From contig DKBH01000037.1 in NCBI GenBank assembly GCA_002451165.1, positions 1-46,992 of the forward strand: 46,992 nucleotides of DNA. Reading direction: 5' to 3'. Both the position numbers and the translations under genes were made by a program. How positions within the stretch are numbered: position 1 is the first letter of the stretch; each line of letters starts with the position of its first letter. The stretch comes from Nitrospiraceae bacterium UBA6905 (GTDB lineage Bacteria > Nitrospirota > Thermodesulfovibrionia > Thermodesulfovibrionales > UBA6898). The notes under the pieces were generated by a model that worked only from the letters and a program-made list of their open reading frames with translations, ran no database searches and was not told where the DNA came from. Positions 9,440-17,731 of the stretch are shown here, piece by piece.

Positions 9440-9694
9440 TTAATATCCCGAAGATTTCTTAGCAGGCTTCTCTTCAGCTTGCTTCTCGGCCGGAGCCGGA
9501 GCAGCCTTTTCCTCAGCCTTCTTCTCGGCCGGAGCCGGAGCGGGAGCCTCAGCAGGCTTTGGAGCCTCGGCCGGAGCCGGAGCAGGGGCCTCAGCAGGCT
9601 TCGGAGCTTCGGCAGGCTTCTGCTGGCAGCCGGTCACAAACGCCAGAGACACCGCAAAGAGTACGGCAAACATCAAAATTCCCAGTTTTTTCAT
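9440..9694 (-). CDS. Small Pro/Ala/Lys-rich lipoprotein
   Basis: An 84-residue protein with a lipoprotein signal peptide: MKK, a hydrophobic stretch, then the lipobox FVTGC with the lipidated Cys at 23. The mature part is low complexity, built from PAEAPKPAEAP and APAPAEKKAEE units, resembling an extended periplasmic spacer like the Pro/Ala region of Lpp- or TonB-type proteins. A paralogue with an almost identical start (GCQQKPAEAPKPAEAPAPA) lies 185 bp upstream on the same strand. AAAGGAGGTG precedes the ATG. Function unknown; it may attach envelope layers. Confidence 0.8.
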   Translation of the reverse strand: MKKLGILMFAVLFAVSLAFVTGCQQKPAEAPKPAEAPAPAPAEAPKPAEAPAPAPAEKKAEEKAAPAPAEKQAEEKPAKKSSGY

Positions 9695-9814
9695 CGACCT
9701 AAAACACCTCCTTTGCTTTCGGTCCTAAGGGTAAAACCCCAGTACGTAAAATATTATAGATTTATAACCTTAGTGTCAAGGACTAAGGGAAAGGACTGTA
9801 GGATGGTGTAAGGG

Positions 9815-9861
9815 ACAAGACAAGAAAGGCCTATGAAGAACATAGGCCTTTCTTGTCTTGT
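9815..9861 (-). terminator. Very long hairpin between the two lipoprotein genes
   Basis: Perfect 21-bp arms at 9815-9835 and 9841-9861 around a 5-nt loop (AAGAA on the plus strand). It starts 18 bp after the stop of the lipoprotein gene at 9879-10067. There is no clean T-tract, but a stem this long should terminate or protect the transcript. Confidence 0.6.
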
Positions 9862-9878
9862 TTATGAGTTCTTTCTTA

Positions 9879-10067
9879 CTATTTCGGAGCCTCAGCAGGC
9901 TTCTCAGCCGGAGCCGGAGCGGGAGCCTCAGCAGGCTTCTCAGCCGGAGCCGGAGCGGGAGCCTCAGCAGGCTTTGGGGCTTCAGCAGGCTTCTGCTGGC
10001 AGCCGATCGTCAGAGCAAGAGAAAGAACCATGGTTGCAGCCATAAGAAATGCAAAGATCTTCTTCAT
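9879..10067 (-). CDS. Small Pro/Ala-rich lipoprotein, paralogue of 9440 gene
   Basis: A 62-residue lipoprotein. The start at 10067 is chosen over longer frames because GGAGGTGTAACACG sits directly upstream and the protein then opens with a normal lipoprotein signal (MKKIFAFLMAATMVLSLAL, lipobox TIGC, Cys at 23). The rest consists of repeats of PAEAPAPAPAEK. It shares its lipobox region and repeat unit with the 84-residue neighbour, so one is a duplicate of the other. Repeat number could change by slipped-strand events because the DNA is itself repetitive. Function unknown. Confidence 0.75.
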   Translation of the reverse strand: MKKIFAFLMAATMVLSLALTIGCQQKPAEAPKPAEAPAPAPAEKPAEAPAPAPAEKPAEAPK

Positions 10068-10320
10068 CGTGTTACACCTCCTTTCAATCATAAGATAAAA
10101 TTCCTTGCGAATGTTCTTGGAATCATCCCATCGCTTGGTGCACATTTTACCTAAATACGACAAAAAACAAAAGGGCAATAAACAATTATGTCATTAATGC
10201 AGATTATATGCCAGGTGGAAACAGTAATATTTTAACATGTTTTGCATGATCGTAGTCCCCAATTGAGAAAGGCATTTCCGATATGGGGAAGGCCGAGGCT
10301 ATGATGTACGCTCCATGTGC

Positions 10321-10350
10321 TTGTTAATGCTCATCTGAAGTATATATAAT
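10321..10350 (+). promoter_or_regulatory. Candidate thiD promoter (leaderless)
   Basis: TTGTTA at 10321-10326, an 18-bp spacer, then TATAAT at 10345-10350. The ATG is only 7 bp past the -10 box, so the transcript would start at or next to the start codon. No Shine-Dalgarno is present, which fits a leaderless mRNA. Confidence 0.55.
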
Positions 10351-10357
10351 TCTCTTC

Positions 10358-11119
10358 ATGAAGAAAGTCATGACGATTGCTGGTTCTGATCCCTCTGGCG
10401 GTGCCGGGATTCAGCAGGACCTGAAAGTATTTTATCTGTTCGGTGTATACGGACTATCGGCTGTTGCAGCGCTGACAGCGCAAAACAGTTCCGGCGTGGC
10501 TGAGGTCATGGCGGTAGAAAGCAGTTTTCTCCGGAAGCAGATCAATGTGGTTCTGCGCGAGAGCGTTCCTGATGCTACAAAGATAGGGATGCTCCTTTCC
10601 ACTGACAATGTCAGGGTAATTGCGGCCATGATTAAAAAAAATCGGTTAAGAAATATCGTCCTTGATCCCGTCATTCGTTCTTCATCAGGCAGAATGCTTG
10701 CCGAAACTGGTGTGCCGCAACTGATGCGAGAAATAATCGTTCCCTATTGCACCGTTATAACGCCCAATATATACGAAGCGTCCGTCCTGAGCGGGATGGA
10801 CATAATAACTGACAGCGATCTTGCAAAGGCGGCTATCATTCTGAAAGGATTTGGGCCGGAACAGGTGATCATAACCGGCGGTCATAGAGCAGGGAGTGCT
10901 GTAGATATTGTCTATGACGGCACATTTTCTTATTTGAAGGGGCAAAAGCTACCCGGAGAATATCACGGCACAGGATGTGTATTCTCGTCTGCGTTGGCTT
11001 CTCTGCTTGCCTTGGGCTTCGATGCGCCAACTGCTGCGAGGCGCGCAAAAAGCTTTATGAACCGGTCATTCAGAAAGAGTTTCAGCACGGGAACCGGCAT
11101 GCGCCTTTTTTCTTTTTAG
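10358..11119 (+). CDS. thiD: Hydroxymethylpyrimidine (phosphate) kinase ThiD
   Basis: ThiD phosphorylates HMP and HMP phosphate to HMP pyrophosphate, the pyrimidine substrate of ThiE. The 253-residue protein shows the ribokinase-fold signatures VMTIAGSDPSGGAGIQQDLK, YGLSAVAALTAQNSSGV, LDPVIRSSSG, ITPNIYEASVLSG and the anion-hole/base EYHGTGCVFSSALA. It is unlinked from thiG-thiE-thiC in this window but completes the pathway. No TPP-riboswitch core is seen upstream. Confidence 0.93.
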   Translation: MKKVMTIAGSDPSGGAGIQQDLKVFYLFGVYGLSAVAALTAQNSSGVAEVMAVESSFLRKQINVVLRESVPDATKIGMLLSTDNVRVIAAMIKKNRLRNIVLDPVIRSSSGRMLAETGVPQLMREIIVPYCTVITPNIYEASVLSGMDIITDSDLAKAAIILKGFGPEQVIITGGHRAGSAVDIVYDGTFSYLKGQKLPGEYHGTGCVFSSALASLLALGFDAPTAARRAKSFMNRSFRKSFSTGTGMRLFSF

Positions 11120-11495
11120 CTCGACCGTGAGGTACGCCGATGGGATAGATTCGATAATGCAGGAGAAGTCAGGAAGATATATAGCCGTATTAAGAGACGA
11201 GGCCTTCGCAGCACGATGATCGCTGAATGAGCAGGCGGGCGGAGATGTTTTTTTGCGCATCCCCCATCAAGTCAATTGCTTTGACAGGATATTCCCTTTG
11301 ATCTACGGCACACCCAAATTGTGTGAGGCCAGGGTGCATCTTATGGAGATACTATCTTACGGAGGGAATGTTCATTCCGTGTATCTTGCACATTTCAGCT
11401 ATTATTAATTGAATGGTATGTCTGCATGGCCGTTTTATTCGTGTATTGTTTTCTGGTGTGAGCTTCGTTAATCTTAGTGAGGAGCATAGGGTTTA
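11120..11495. other. Intergenic region before the GGDEF-EAL gene
   Basis: No gene, clear terminator or recognisable riboswitch is seen in these 376 bp. I looked specifically for a c-di-GMP aptamer and did not find its conserved core. Confidence 0.45.
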
Positions 11496-13193
11496 GTGAG
11501 TAAAGAAGGCTCAGAAAGTAGTAGGGAATACAAGACCCTCTCCCGGGCAGCAGTATACATTGTCTTGCTCGCCTGGGCATTCCTCGGTCTGTATTTATTC
11601 TTCATTACCCAGCAGCAAGATCTCGGTACGGAAGTCCTGGACTATTTTGTTTCTCTGGAACAGTCCGGCATCAGATATCGGGCGCTTCTCCTCCTAGCCC
11701 CCTTTGTTCTCACGGTCATGGCCTATCTTATTAACGAAAAAACAAAATTGTTCCATAAAACGCTCCTCGCAGAAGAAGCGCTGCGAAGGCGCACGGCCGA
11801 ATTGGAGCGTATCAATCTGCAGCTGATTCAGAAGAGCAACGCACTGGAAAAGGCTGAGAAACAATTAAGCCGTCAGGCCTTCTACGATGTGCTGACCAAT
11901 CTGCCGAATCGGGCTCTTTTCATGGATCGTCTTCAGTCTTCGCTGGAACATGGAAAAAGGTATCCCGGCAGCATATTTGCAGTTCTTTTCCTCGACGTTG
12001 ACCGCTTCAAAGTCATCAACGACGGTCTTGGTCACCTTATAGGAGATCAGCTCCTGGTTCTCATTTCCCAGCGCCTCAAAAGATGTGTCCGTAATGTTGA
12101 TACAGTCTCGCGTTTCGGCGGTGATGAGTTTGCTGTACTTATGGATGATGCCAAGGGAGTTGAGCAGGTTAATATTCTGGCCAACAGGATCAAAGCTGAG
12201 ATGCAGCTGCCCTTTCGAGTGTCCGGGCATGACATATTCACAAGCGTGAGCGTGGGCATCATTCTCAGCAATCTGATGGATTATTGCCGACCGGAGGAGA
12301 TGATCCGTGATGCTGACATCGCCATGTACCAGGCAAAAGCGCGTGGTAAGGCCTGCCATGTAATATTTGACTCAACAATGCATGCGGAAGCAGAGACCGT
12401 GCTCTGGCTCGAGACGGATCTGAGGAAGGCTTTGGAAAATAATGAATTCGTAGTTCACTATCAGCCCATTATATCGATGGAGTCAGGGCAGATCATCGGG
12501 TTCGAGGCTCTGGTGCGTTGGCAGCATCCAAAGCGAGGGCTTCTCTATCCTCTGGATTTCTTAATGGTGGCTGAAGAAACCGGATTAATTGTCGCGATTG
12601 GCCAGTGGGTAATACACGAGGCTTGCCGGCAGGTACGCCGATGGCAGGTGCAAATTCCCGGATGCCAAGACCTTACCATCAGCGTGAACGTCTCTGCGAA
12701 AGTATTTTCTCAGCCAGACTTTTACGATGTCGTGGTGAACATTCTGCAGGATACCGGTCTTGAGGCGGGAAAGCTGAGGCTGGAAATTGTGGAGCGCATG
12801 CTCATAGATAATCCTGAACCGGCAGCAGCCCTTCTGAAGCGTCTGCAAGACCTTCAGGTGCGGATTGATATCGACGATTTCGGCACCGGCTATTCAGCGC
12901 TTAACTATCTGCGGCACTTTCCCATTCATGGACTGAAGATAGACCGCTCCTTCATCAATGCGCTGACTACCGATAAACATAACAGTGCTATCGTAAAGAC
13001 GATCATTGCACTCTCGCGTGATCTGAGCCTGGATGTCATTGCTGAAGGAATAGAAACGACCGAGCAGTTGGAGTCCTACCGGTCCCTGAAGGGGGAATTC
13101 GCCCAGGGATATCTTATCTCCCGGCCTCTCGATTGCACGGCAATGGAGAACATCCTGCTCACAAGAGGAGGTACGATGGAAAGTCCGATGTGA
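11496..13193 (+). CDS. Membrane GGDEF-EAL c-di-GMP signalling protein
   Basis: A 565-residue inner-membrane protein starting at GTG 11496, with GAGGAG about 14 bases upstream. Two predicted membrane helices (about residues 17-37 and 59-78) enclose a 20-residue periplasmic stretch, too short for a classical sensor domain. A coiled-coil linker follows (LLAEEALRRRTAELERINLQ), then a diguanylate cyclase domain with intact RFGGDEF near residue 208, and a phosphodiesterase domain with intact FEALVRW near 336, DDFGTGYS near 461 and the terminal IAEGIET. Both active sites look complete, so it could make or degrade c-di-GMP. No partner gene is adjacent. Confidence 0.93.
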   Translation: MSKEGSESSREYKTLSRAAVYIVLLAWAFLGLYLFFITQQQDLGTEVLDYFVSLEQSGIRYRALLLLAPFVLTVMAYLINEKTKLFHKTLLAEEALRRRTAELERINLQLIQKSNALEKAEKQLSRQAFYDVLTNLPNRALFMDRLQSSLEHGKRYPGSIFAVLFLDVDRFKVINDGLGHLIGDQLLVLISQRLKRCVRNVDTVSRFGGDEFAVLMDDAKGVEQVNILANRIKAEMQLPFRVSGHDIFTSVSVGIILSNLMDYCRPEEMIRDADIAMYQAKARGKACHVIFDSTMHAEAETVLWLETDLRKALENNEFVVHYQPIISMESGQIIGFEALVRWQHPKRGLLYPLDFLMVAEETGLIVAIGQWVIHEACRQVRRWQVQIPGCQDLTISVNVSAKVFSQPDFYDVVVNILQDTGLEAGKLRLEIVERMLIDNPEPAAALLKRLQDLQVRIDIDDFGTGYSALNYLRHFPIHGLKIDRSFINALTTDKHNSAIVKTIIALSRDLSLDVIAEGIETTEQLESYRSLKGEFAQGYLISRPLDCTAMENILLTRGGTMESPM

Positions 13194-14207
13194 GAAGAGA
13201 ACTGCGGCAAATCTTCCTCATCCCGGCGGACTTCAACGATTGTCCTTCGGCTATGTCTGTTACAGGACAAACGTTCCGCCAATGCGCAAGGGTTGCATGT
13301 GCATGCATTGATGGCCTTGGGAATCTGTTTCCTTCGATGATCATGATCAGTTCTTTGTGATGAGGGTAATGAACTTTCCAAGAAATTGCATCGCACCTTG
13401 CGGAGGGTCACCGGATCGCTGTCCGATGAGTGTGCCAGATATGGAAGCGACACCGCAGTTGATTTACCACGTTGTCGCGCAAAGAACGAATATTGGTCAT
13501 GTCCGAATGTTTCTTCGGTTGTTTTTCGCTCAGCTCACTATCTGTTTACGGCAACTGAATAATTATGATTGATACAAGCCGCTTAAGCGCCCCTCCAGCA
13601 TACCGATCTTTCATTTCGTCCCTTGATGATTTCTTGGTGCTTATTGATCGTCTGGAGAAGGTCGGGAGTCAACCCCCTTATCCTATGCCAGTCGCCTTTG
13701 TTCCGTCTGCGCAGAGTTCTTCTTATAGCGCTATTCTTATTTTCGGTGCATGATCAGCTGTTTCGCATGGGATGGCGCTTCATGAGCAGAGCCCTAAAGG
13801 CAGGAATGCAGCTCTCCTATCTTCTTTACGTCTTATCTTCCCGTACGTTTCTTATTGTCAGAGGCAACTGGTAATCACGTTGGCCGTTTCCTCATAAAAA
13901 AAGAATCCCGACATGAACAGGGAATTTTCACGATAGGGGGATGATGGACAGAAGCCCGCTCGAAGACAGAGGAGCCCCTTTCGGGGCTGAGGGAAGAGAA
14001 AGGAGGAAACGATGGGGATTGACTATTTTATATCACGCAATAGCCGCATATTACTGTGATCAGCATCACAACAAATCAGCGTAATTAGAGCCAGTGCTGC
14101 CGCTGGTGATTGTCGAGAACTGAAAAGATAATGCCGGTGACATAATAGAGAGGTGCATTGGAAATGACGTATGGTTTCTCGGAAGAAAAGATGCCGGATA
14201 GGGCCTA
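13194..14207. other. Gene-poor 1 kb region
   Basis: Only short, mutually overlapping open frames without ribosome binding sites are present, and none reads like a protein. A small hairpin AGCCCC/GGGGCT at 13973-13988 is followed by purine-rich sequence. The segment looks like decayed intergenic DNA. Confidence 0.5.
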
Positions 14208-14408
14208 TCAGGCCTGGAGAGAGAGATAAGGCAATTCCCAGAGATTTCCTTCCAAAGCCCTTCCTCCGATTGACTGGTATTCAAGGATAACATGGTAAAC
14301 GTGTATGACGGCTTCACGTTTTTCTTCGCGGGTAAACTCATCATACAGGTTTGACTGCCTGCAAATTTCGACTGACTCTCTGAGGATATCTTTTCTTAAG
14401 GTCACCAT
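14208..14408 (-). CDS. Small hypothetical protein
   Basis: A 66-residue charged, mostly helical protein beginning MVTLRKDILRESVEICRQ. It has AAAAAGG upstream of its ATG and an AT-rich promoter-like region at 14420-14500, including two AATATT boxes. I do not recognise the family; size and composition would suit a small regulator or antitoxin-like protein, but no partner is adjacent. A longer overlapping frame (14066-14344) in another phase reads less like protein and was not chosen. Confidence 0.45.
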   Translation of the reverse strand: MVTLRKDILRESVEICRQSNLYDEFTREEKREAVIHVYHVILEYQSIGGRALEGNLWELPYLSLQA

Positions 14409-14786
14409 ACCTTTTTTCTAGCAAAAATAATACCACTATAAATATCGAATAAAATCAAAATATTATCGCAATATTAGGTATATTCTAGTAGTGAATATCT
14501 GGTGAAGTCACCATTTCAGATGCCTTTCCTGGCCGTGATGCATGATTTTTTCAGCCAGCAGGCTTGCAGCTATCCGAATAGACTGCCGATTGAGAACCTT
14601 AGCAGATCAGGCAGCAGGCGTTTATATGCATCATCCTTAGGAGGGAGGAGAGTCGCCTCGTCACATAAGGGATGCTTAAGCGCCTGGCAGAGATCATGTT
14701 CAATAAAGGATGCAAGCAACAGAAGGTGGTGAGCACGCTTGCGGAAACTCTCAGGAAAATTGCCGCCGATCTCAGGAGAAGAGGAA

Positions 14787-14970
14787 ATGCTGATAAAAGC
14801 CCAGCCGTAAAGATCGGATTCGGCAATGTCCCAAAAGCAGATGCGGCAATGTCAAGGATTATTTCGTGGAAACGGGTCAATGGAATAATTACAATATCCG
14901 GTATGATGCAGATGGCCGTATTTCGGATGTGCAGGATTCATTACCGATAGGGAGGGCAGTCGATGGCTAA
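14787..14970 (+). pseudogene. Broken small zinc-binding ORF overlapping the radA start
   Basis: From 14797 to 14970 one frame encodes a protein-like peptide (RQCPKSRCGNVKDYFVETG, then NIRYDADGRISDV) and stops inside the radA start codon region (ATGGCTAA). It has no ATG of its own. The only well-placed start, ATG 14787 behind GAAGAGGA, is in another frame and stops at 14808. The CPKSRCG pair followed by a short beta-rich tail resembles small zinc-ribbon proteins. A single indel between 14790 and 14830 would restore a roughly 60-residue gene coupled to radA, so I call it a frameshifted or misassembled small gene. Confidence 0.4.
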
Positions 14971-16324
14971 AACAAAGACGTTTTACCAGTGTCAATCCTG
15001 CGGTTACGCCAGTGCAAAGTGGCTTGGCAAATGCCCCGACTGCGGAACCTGGAACAGTTTTGTGGAAGAAAAGGCCGCGACAGGAGTCCGCTCTTCTTCG
15101 CTGCAGCACGCATCAAAAACGGTGCCGGTGTCTCTCCAGGCGATAGAGGGCATCTCAGAGAAAAGGACATCAACCGGCATCGGAGAGTTCGACCGCGTAC
15201 TCGGCGGAGGTGTCGTCGCAGGTTCGGTCATCCTTGTGGGCGGCGATCCGGGCATCGGGAAATCGACATTGCTCTTGCAGGCGTTCGCAGGTCTTTCAGA
15301 AAGCACCGGCAAGCTGCTGTACGTCTCAGGAGAGGAATCTCCCCAACAGATCAAGATGCGGGCTGACAGGCTCTCGGTGAATGCTGAAAATATCATCCTT
15401 CTTCCGGAAACATCGCTTGAAGGCATACTCGTTGCCGCCGACAAACTATCTCCTTGTGCCATGGTCATTGACTCTATCCAGACGGTCTATACGGGCGAGC
15501 TTCTGTCGGCTCCCGGCTCGGTCGGCCAGGTTCGGGAGTGCGCTGCAAGGCTTATGCTGCATGCAAAACGCTCCCATATCCCTGTCTTCATCGTAGGGCA
15601 TGTCACAAAGGAAGGGACGATAGCTGGGCCGCGCGTTCTCGAGCATATTGTGGATACGGTTCTCTATTTCGAGGGTGATCGCGGCCACTCATACCGCGTG
15701 CTGCGCACCATGAAGAACCGTTTCGGCGCGACGAACGAGATCGGCATATTCGAAATGTCGGATGCCGGGCTCAGGGAAGTGAACAATCCATCTGAGTTAT
15801 TCCTCTCAGAACGGCCGCAGCATGTATCAGGATCCACGGTGGTTGCCTGTATCGAAGGAACCAGGCCGCTCATGGTCGAGATTCAAGCGCTTGTCTCTCA
15901 AACGAACTTCGGCATTCCCCGGAGGACCTCGATCGGTGTTGACTTCAACAGGGTGAACCTCCTGATCGCCGTGCTGGAGAAAAGGGCGGGCCTCCATCTT
16001 GGCGGCGTGGATATATTTATAAATATTGTCGGAGGCCTGAAGATCATGGAGCCCGCGGTCGATCTCGGTATCATTGCCACGATAGCTTCTTCGGCGCGCG
16101 AAAGGTCGGTTGAGCCGAAGACCTGCGTATTCGGCGAGATCGGACTTTCCGGTGAGGTGCGGGCCGTAGCCCAGGCTGACAATCGGCTGAAAGAAGCTGC
16201 AAAGATCGGGTTCAGGAGGGCTGTGCTTCCCGCAGGCAATGCTGAAAAGATCAGGGGGAAACAGGGGATCGAGATTGTTGGAGTAAGAAACTGTGAAGAT
16301 TTTCTTGACGCTGTTTTGCTGTAA
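14963..16324 (+). CDS. radA: DNA repair protein RadA
   Basis: RadA is the RecA-like ATPase that promotes branch migration during recombinational repair. The 453-residue protein has all family features: N-terminal C4 zinc finger (CQSCGYASAKWLGKCPDCG), Walker A GGDPGIGKST near residue 93, LLYVSGEES, VIDSIQT, the RadA-specific KNRFG near 251, and a C-terminal Lon-protease-like domain. GGGAGGG lies 8 bases before the ATG. Its 3' end overlaps the following lipoprotein gene by 32 bp, suggesting coupled translation. Confidence 0.97.
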   Translation: MAKTKTFYQCQSCGYASAKWLGKCPDCGTWNSFVEEKAATGVRSSSLQHASKTVPVSLQAIEGISEKRTSTGIGEFDRVLGGGVVAGSVILVGGDPGIGKSTLLLQAFAGLSESTGKLLYVSGEESPQQIKMRADRLSVNAENIILLPETSLEGILVAADKLSPCAMVIDSIQTVYTGELLSAPGSVGQVRECAARLMLHAKRSHIPVFIVGHVTKEGTIAGPRVLEHIVDTVLYFEGDRGHSYRVLRTMKNRFGATNEIGIFEMSDAGLREVNNPSELFLSERPQHVSGSTVVACIEGTRPLMVEIQALVSQTNFGIPRRTSIGVDFNRVNLLIAVLEKRAGLHLGGVDIFINIVGGLKIMEPAVDLGIIATIASSARERSVEPKTCVFGEIGLSGEVRAVAQADNRLKEAAKIGFRRAVLPAGNAEKIRGKQGIEIVGVRNCEDFLDAVLL

Positions 16325-16916
16325 TATCCTCCTTACTACGGCATGCGCGCCGAAGAAGGTGGAAGTGCCGCTACGTGAAGAGCGGGGAATAGCTGAAGTT
16401 TTGGCTGAACGACAGGGCATTCAGCGCATTGATGCGACGATGTCTGTTGTCTTCGAGAAGAAGGACTCTCAAATGGTTGGCGATGCGGTTCTCGCTATTG
16501 CTCCGGGAGGCGATCTCCATCTGAAAGTCTACTCGCTGGGCATTCTCGGCATGGATCTCTCGTCCCGCGATGGCGTGGTAACAAGCACACCCCGGCTGGA
16601 CAGGACAAAGAGGACTATCCTGACGAAGGGTCTGCGGGACTGTCTCTACTGGTGGGACCTTGAGGACTATGCCCTTCGCGAGGACGGAGAGTACCTCGTG
16701 CTCCAGAATGCCACGCGCACGCTGTGGCTGGACAGAAATACCCTCCTGCCGGGAAGACAGCGGATCGACTTTGTCGACGGCAAGCAGTTGACGGTGCAGT
16801 ATGATGTATTTGCCCGCCAAGACGGCGTCTGGTACCCATCACGGATGCGGATAGAGCTCACACGCTATGTAGTAACACTCGAGATCAAAGAGATAGGATT
16901 CAGCCGTAGGGATTAA
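16293..16916 (+). CDS. Outer-membrane lipoprotein, DUF4292/LolB-like
   Basis: A 207-residue lipoprotein starting at GTG 16293 inside the radA 3' end. A hydrophobic signal (KIFLTLFCCNILL) leads into the lipobox LTTAC. The mature sequence, with VVFEKKDSQMVGDAVLAIAPGGDLHLKVYS and the WYPSRMRIELTRYVV end, is beta-rich and matches the LolA/LolB-like half-barrel type seen in DUF4292 proteins. A lipoprotein-sorting or lipid-binding role is an inference. Its stop codon overlaps the stop of the convergent ATPase gene by three bases, leaving no room for a terminator. Confidence 0.75.
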   Translation: MKIFLTLFCCNILLTTACAPKKVEVPLREERGIAEVLAERQGIQRIDATMSVVFEKKDSQMVGDAVLAIAPGGDLHLKVYSLGILGMDLSSRDGVVTSTPRLDRTKRTILTKGLRDCLYWWDLEDYALREDGEYLVLQNATRTLWLDRNTLLPGRQRIDFVDGKQLTVQYDVFARQDGVWYPSRMRIELTRYVVTLEIKEIGFSRRD

Positions 16917-17728
16917 TTCTCGAGACCGAGGTCCATAGCAACGGCCTTGACAATGGCATCGTCGATGACGCTTTTCTTGAAAAGAAACCCCTCGAGCAGC
17001 GCATTGTCGCAGATGGTGTTAATGAGCCGGGGAACGCCTCGTGAATACTTGAAGACCATCGCAGTGGCGGTGTCGGAAAAAATGTCAGTTCTTCCTCCGG
17101 CAACCATCATCCGGTGCTGGACGTAGTCCCGGGTGTCCTCTTCAGAGTAGGCATTCAGTCTGATCCGGATGGCTACCCGCTGCTTGAGCGGTTCATCCAG
17201 CGAGAGCACCTGCTCGAGCTCAGGAAGTCCGAAGAAGACGAAATTTACCATCTTGCCGTCGGATGACTCCATATTCAGGAGTCCGCGGAATTCCTCCATG
17301 ATCTCCCGGGAGTTCAGCATCTGCACCTCATCCATAAGCACTACGGCCCTTCTTCCCTCTTCGTTGATCTCCTTGAGACGGCGCGCGATCTCCCCGAGCA
17401 GTTCCACCTTGTTATCAGAGATATTCTTAACGCCCAGCTGGATAGCGAATTTCTTGAAGAGCCATTCGGAACTTACCGAGGAATGGATGATTACGAGGAG
17501 CGCCGCCTCATACTGCTCTTCATCGAGTTCCTCAAGAATCTTGCGGGCAAGGGTGGTCTTTCCTGTGCCGATATTGCCGATGACCACCGCAAGACCTTTG
17601 CGTGTATCGATGGCGTATTTTAGCTTTATGAGCGCTTCAGCCTGCTGAGGGCTGTTCCAGTAGAACCTGCTGTCAACAACATTTGAGAAGGGATGCTCTC
17701 CGAGAGTGTAATATTCCAGATAGTCCAT
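16913..17728 (-). CDS. ExeA/GspA-like AAA ATPase
   Basis: A 271-residue cytosolic ATPase beginning MDYLEYYTLGEHPFSNVVDS, typical of the ExeA/GspA family. Walker A is GNIGTGKTT at residues 51-59, Walker B is VVLMDEVQML near 128, and the sensor/arginine region is LKQRVAIRIRLNAYSEEDTR. The usual C-terminal peptidoglycan-binding and membrane parts of ExeA are absent, so this is the ATPase module alone. It starts 3 bp after the TPR gene stop, so the two are co-transcribed and probably work together. ExeA-type ATPases help assemble type II secretion or pilus-like machines; that function here is an inference. Confidence 0.85.
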   Translation of the reverse strand: MDYLEYYTLGEHPFSNVVDSRFYWNSPQQAEALIKLKYAIDTRKGLAVVIGNIGTGKTTLARKILEELDEEQYEAALLVIIHSSVSSEWLFKKFAIQLGVKNISDNKVELLGEIARRLKEINEEGRRAVVLMDEVQMLNSREIMEEFRGLLNMESSDGKMVNFVFFGLPELEQVLSLDEPLKQRVAIRIRLNAYSEEDTRDYVQHRMMVAGGRTDIFSDTATAMVFKYSRGVPRLINTICDNALLEGFLFKKSVIDDAIVKAVAMDLGLEN

Positions 17729-17731
17729 AAA

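Noticed and set aside
9428..9811. Arg/Ser-rich plus-strand frames opposite the lipoprotein genes
   Set aside because: Antisense shadows of the Pro/Ala repeats.
10200..10357. TPP riboswitch upstream of thiD
   Set aside because: The conserved CUGAGA and ACCUGA core elements are absent.
11200..11495. c-di-GMP riboswitch upstream of the GGDEF-EAL gene
   Set aside because: No match to the GEMM core; only unrelated G/C stretches.
13194..14207. Several 60-80 codon frames
   Set aside because: Mutually overlapping, without ribosome sites or protein-like sequence.
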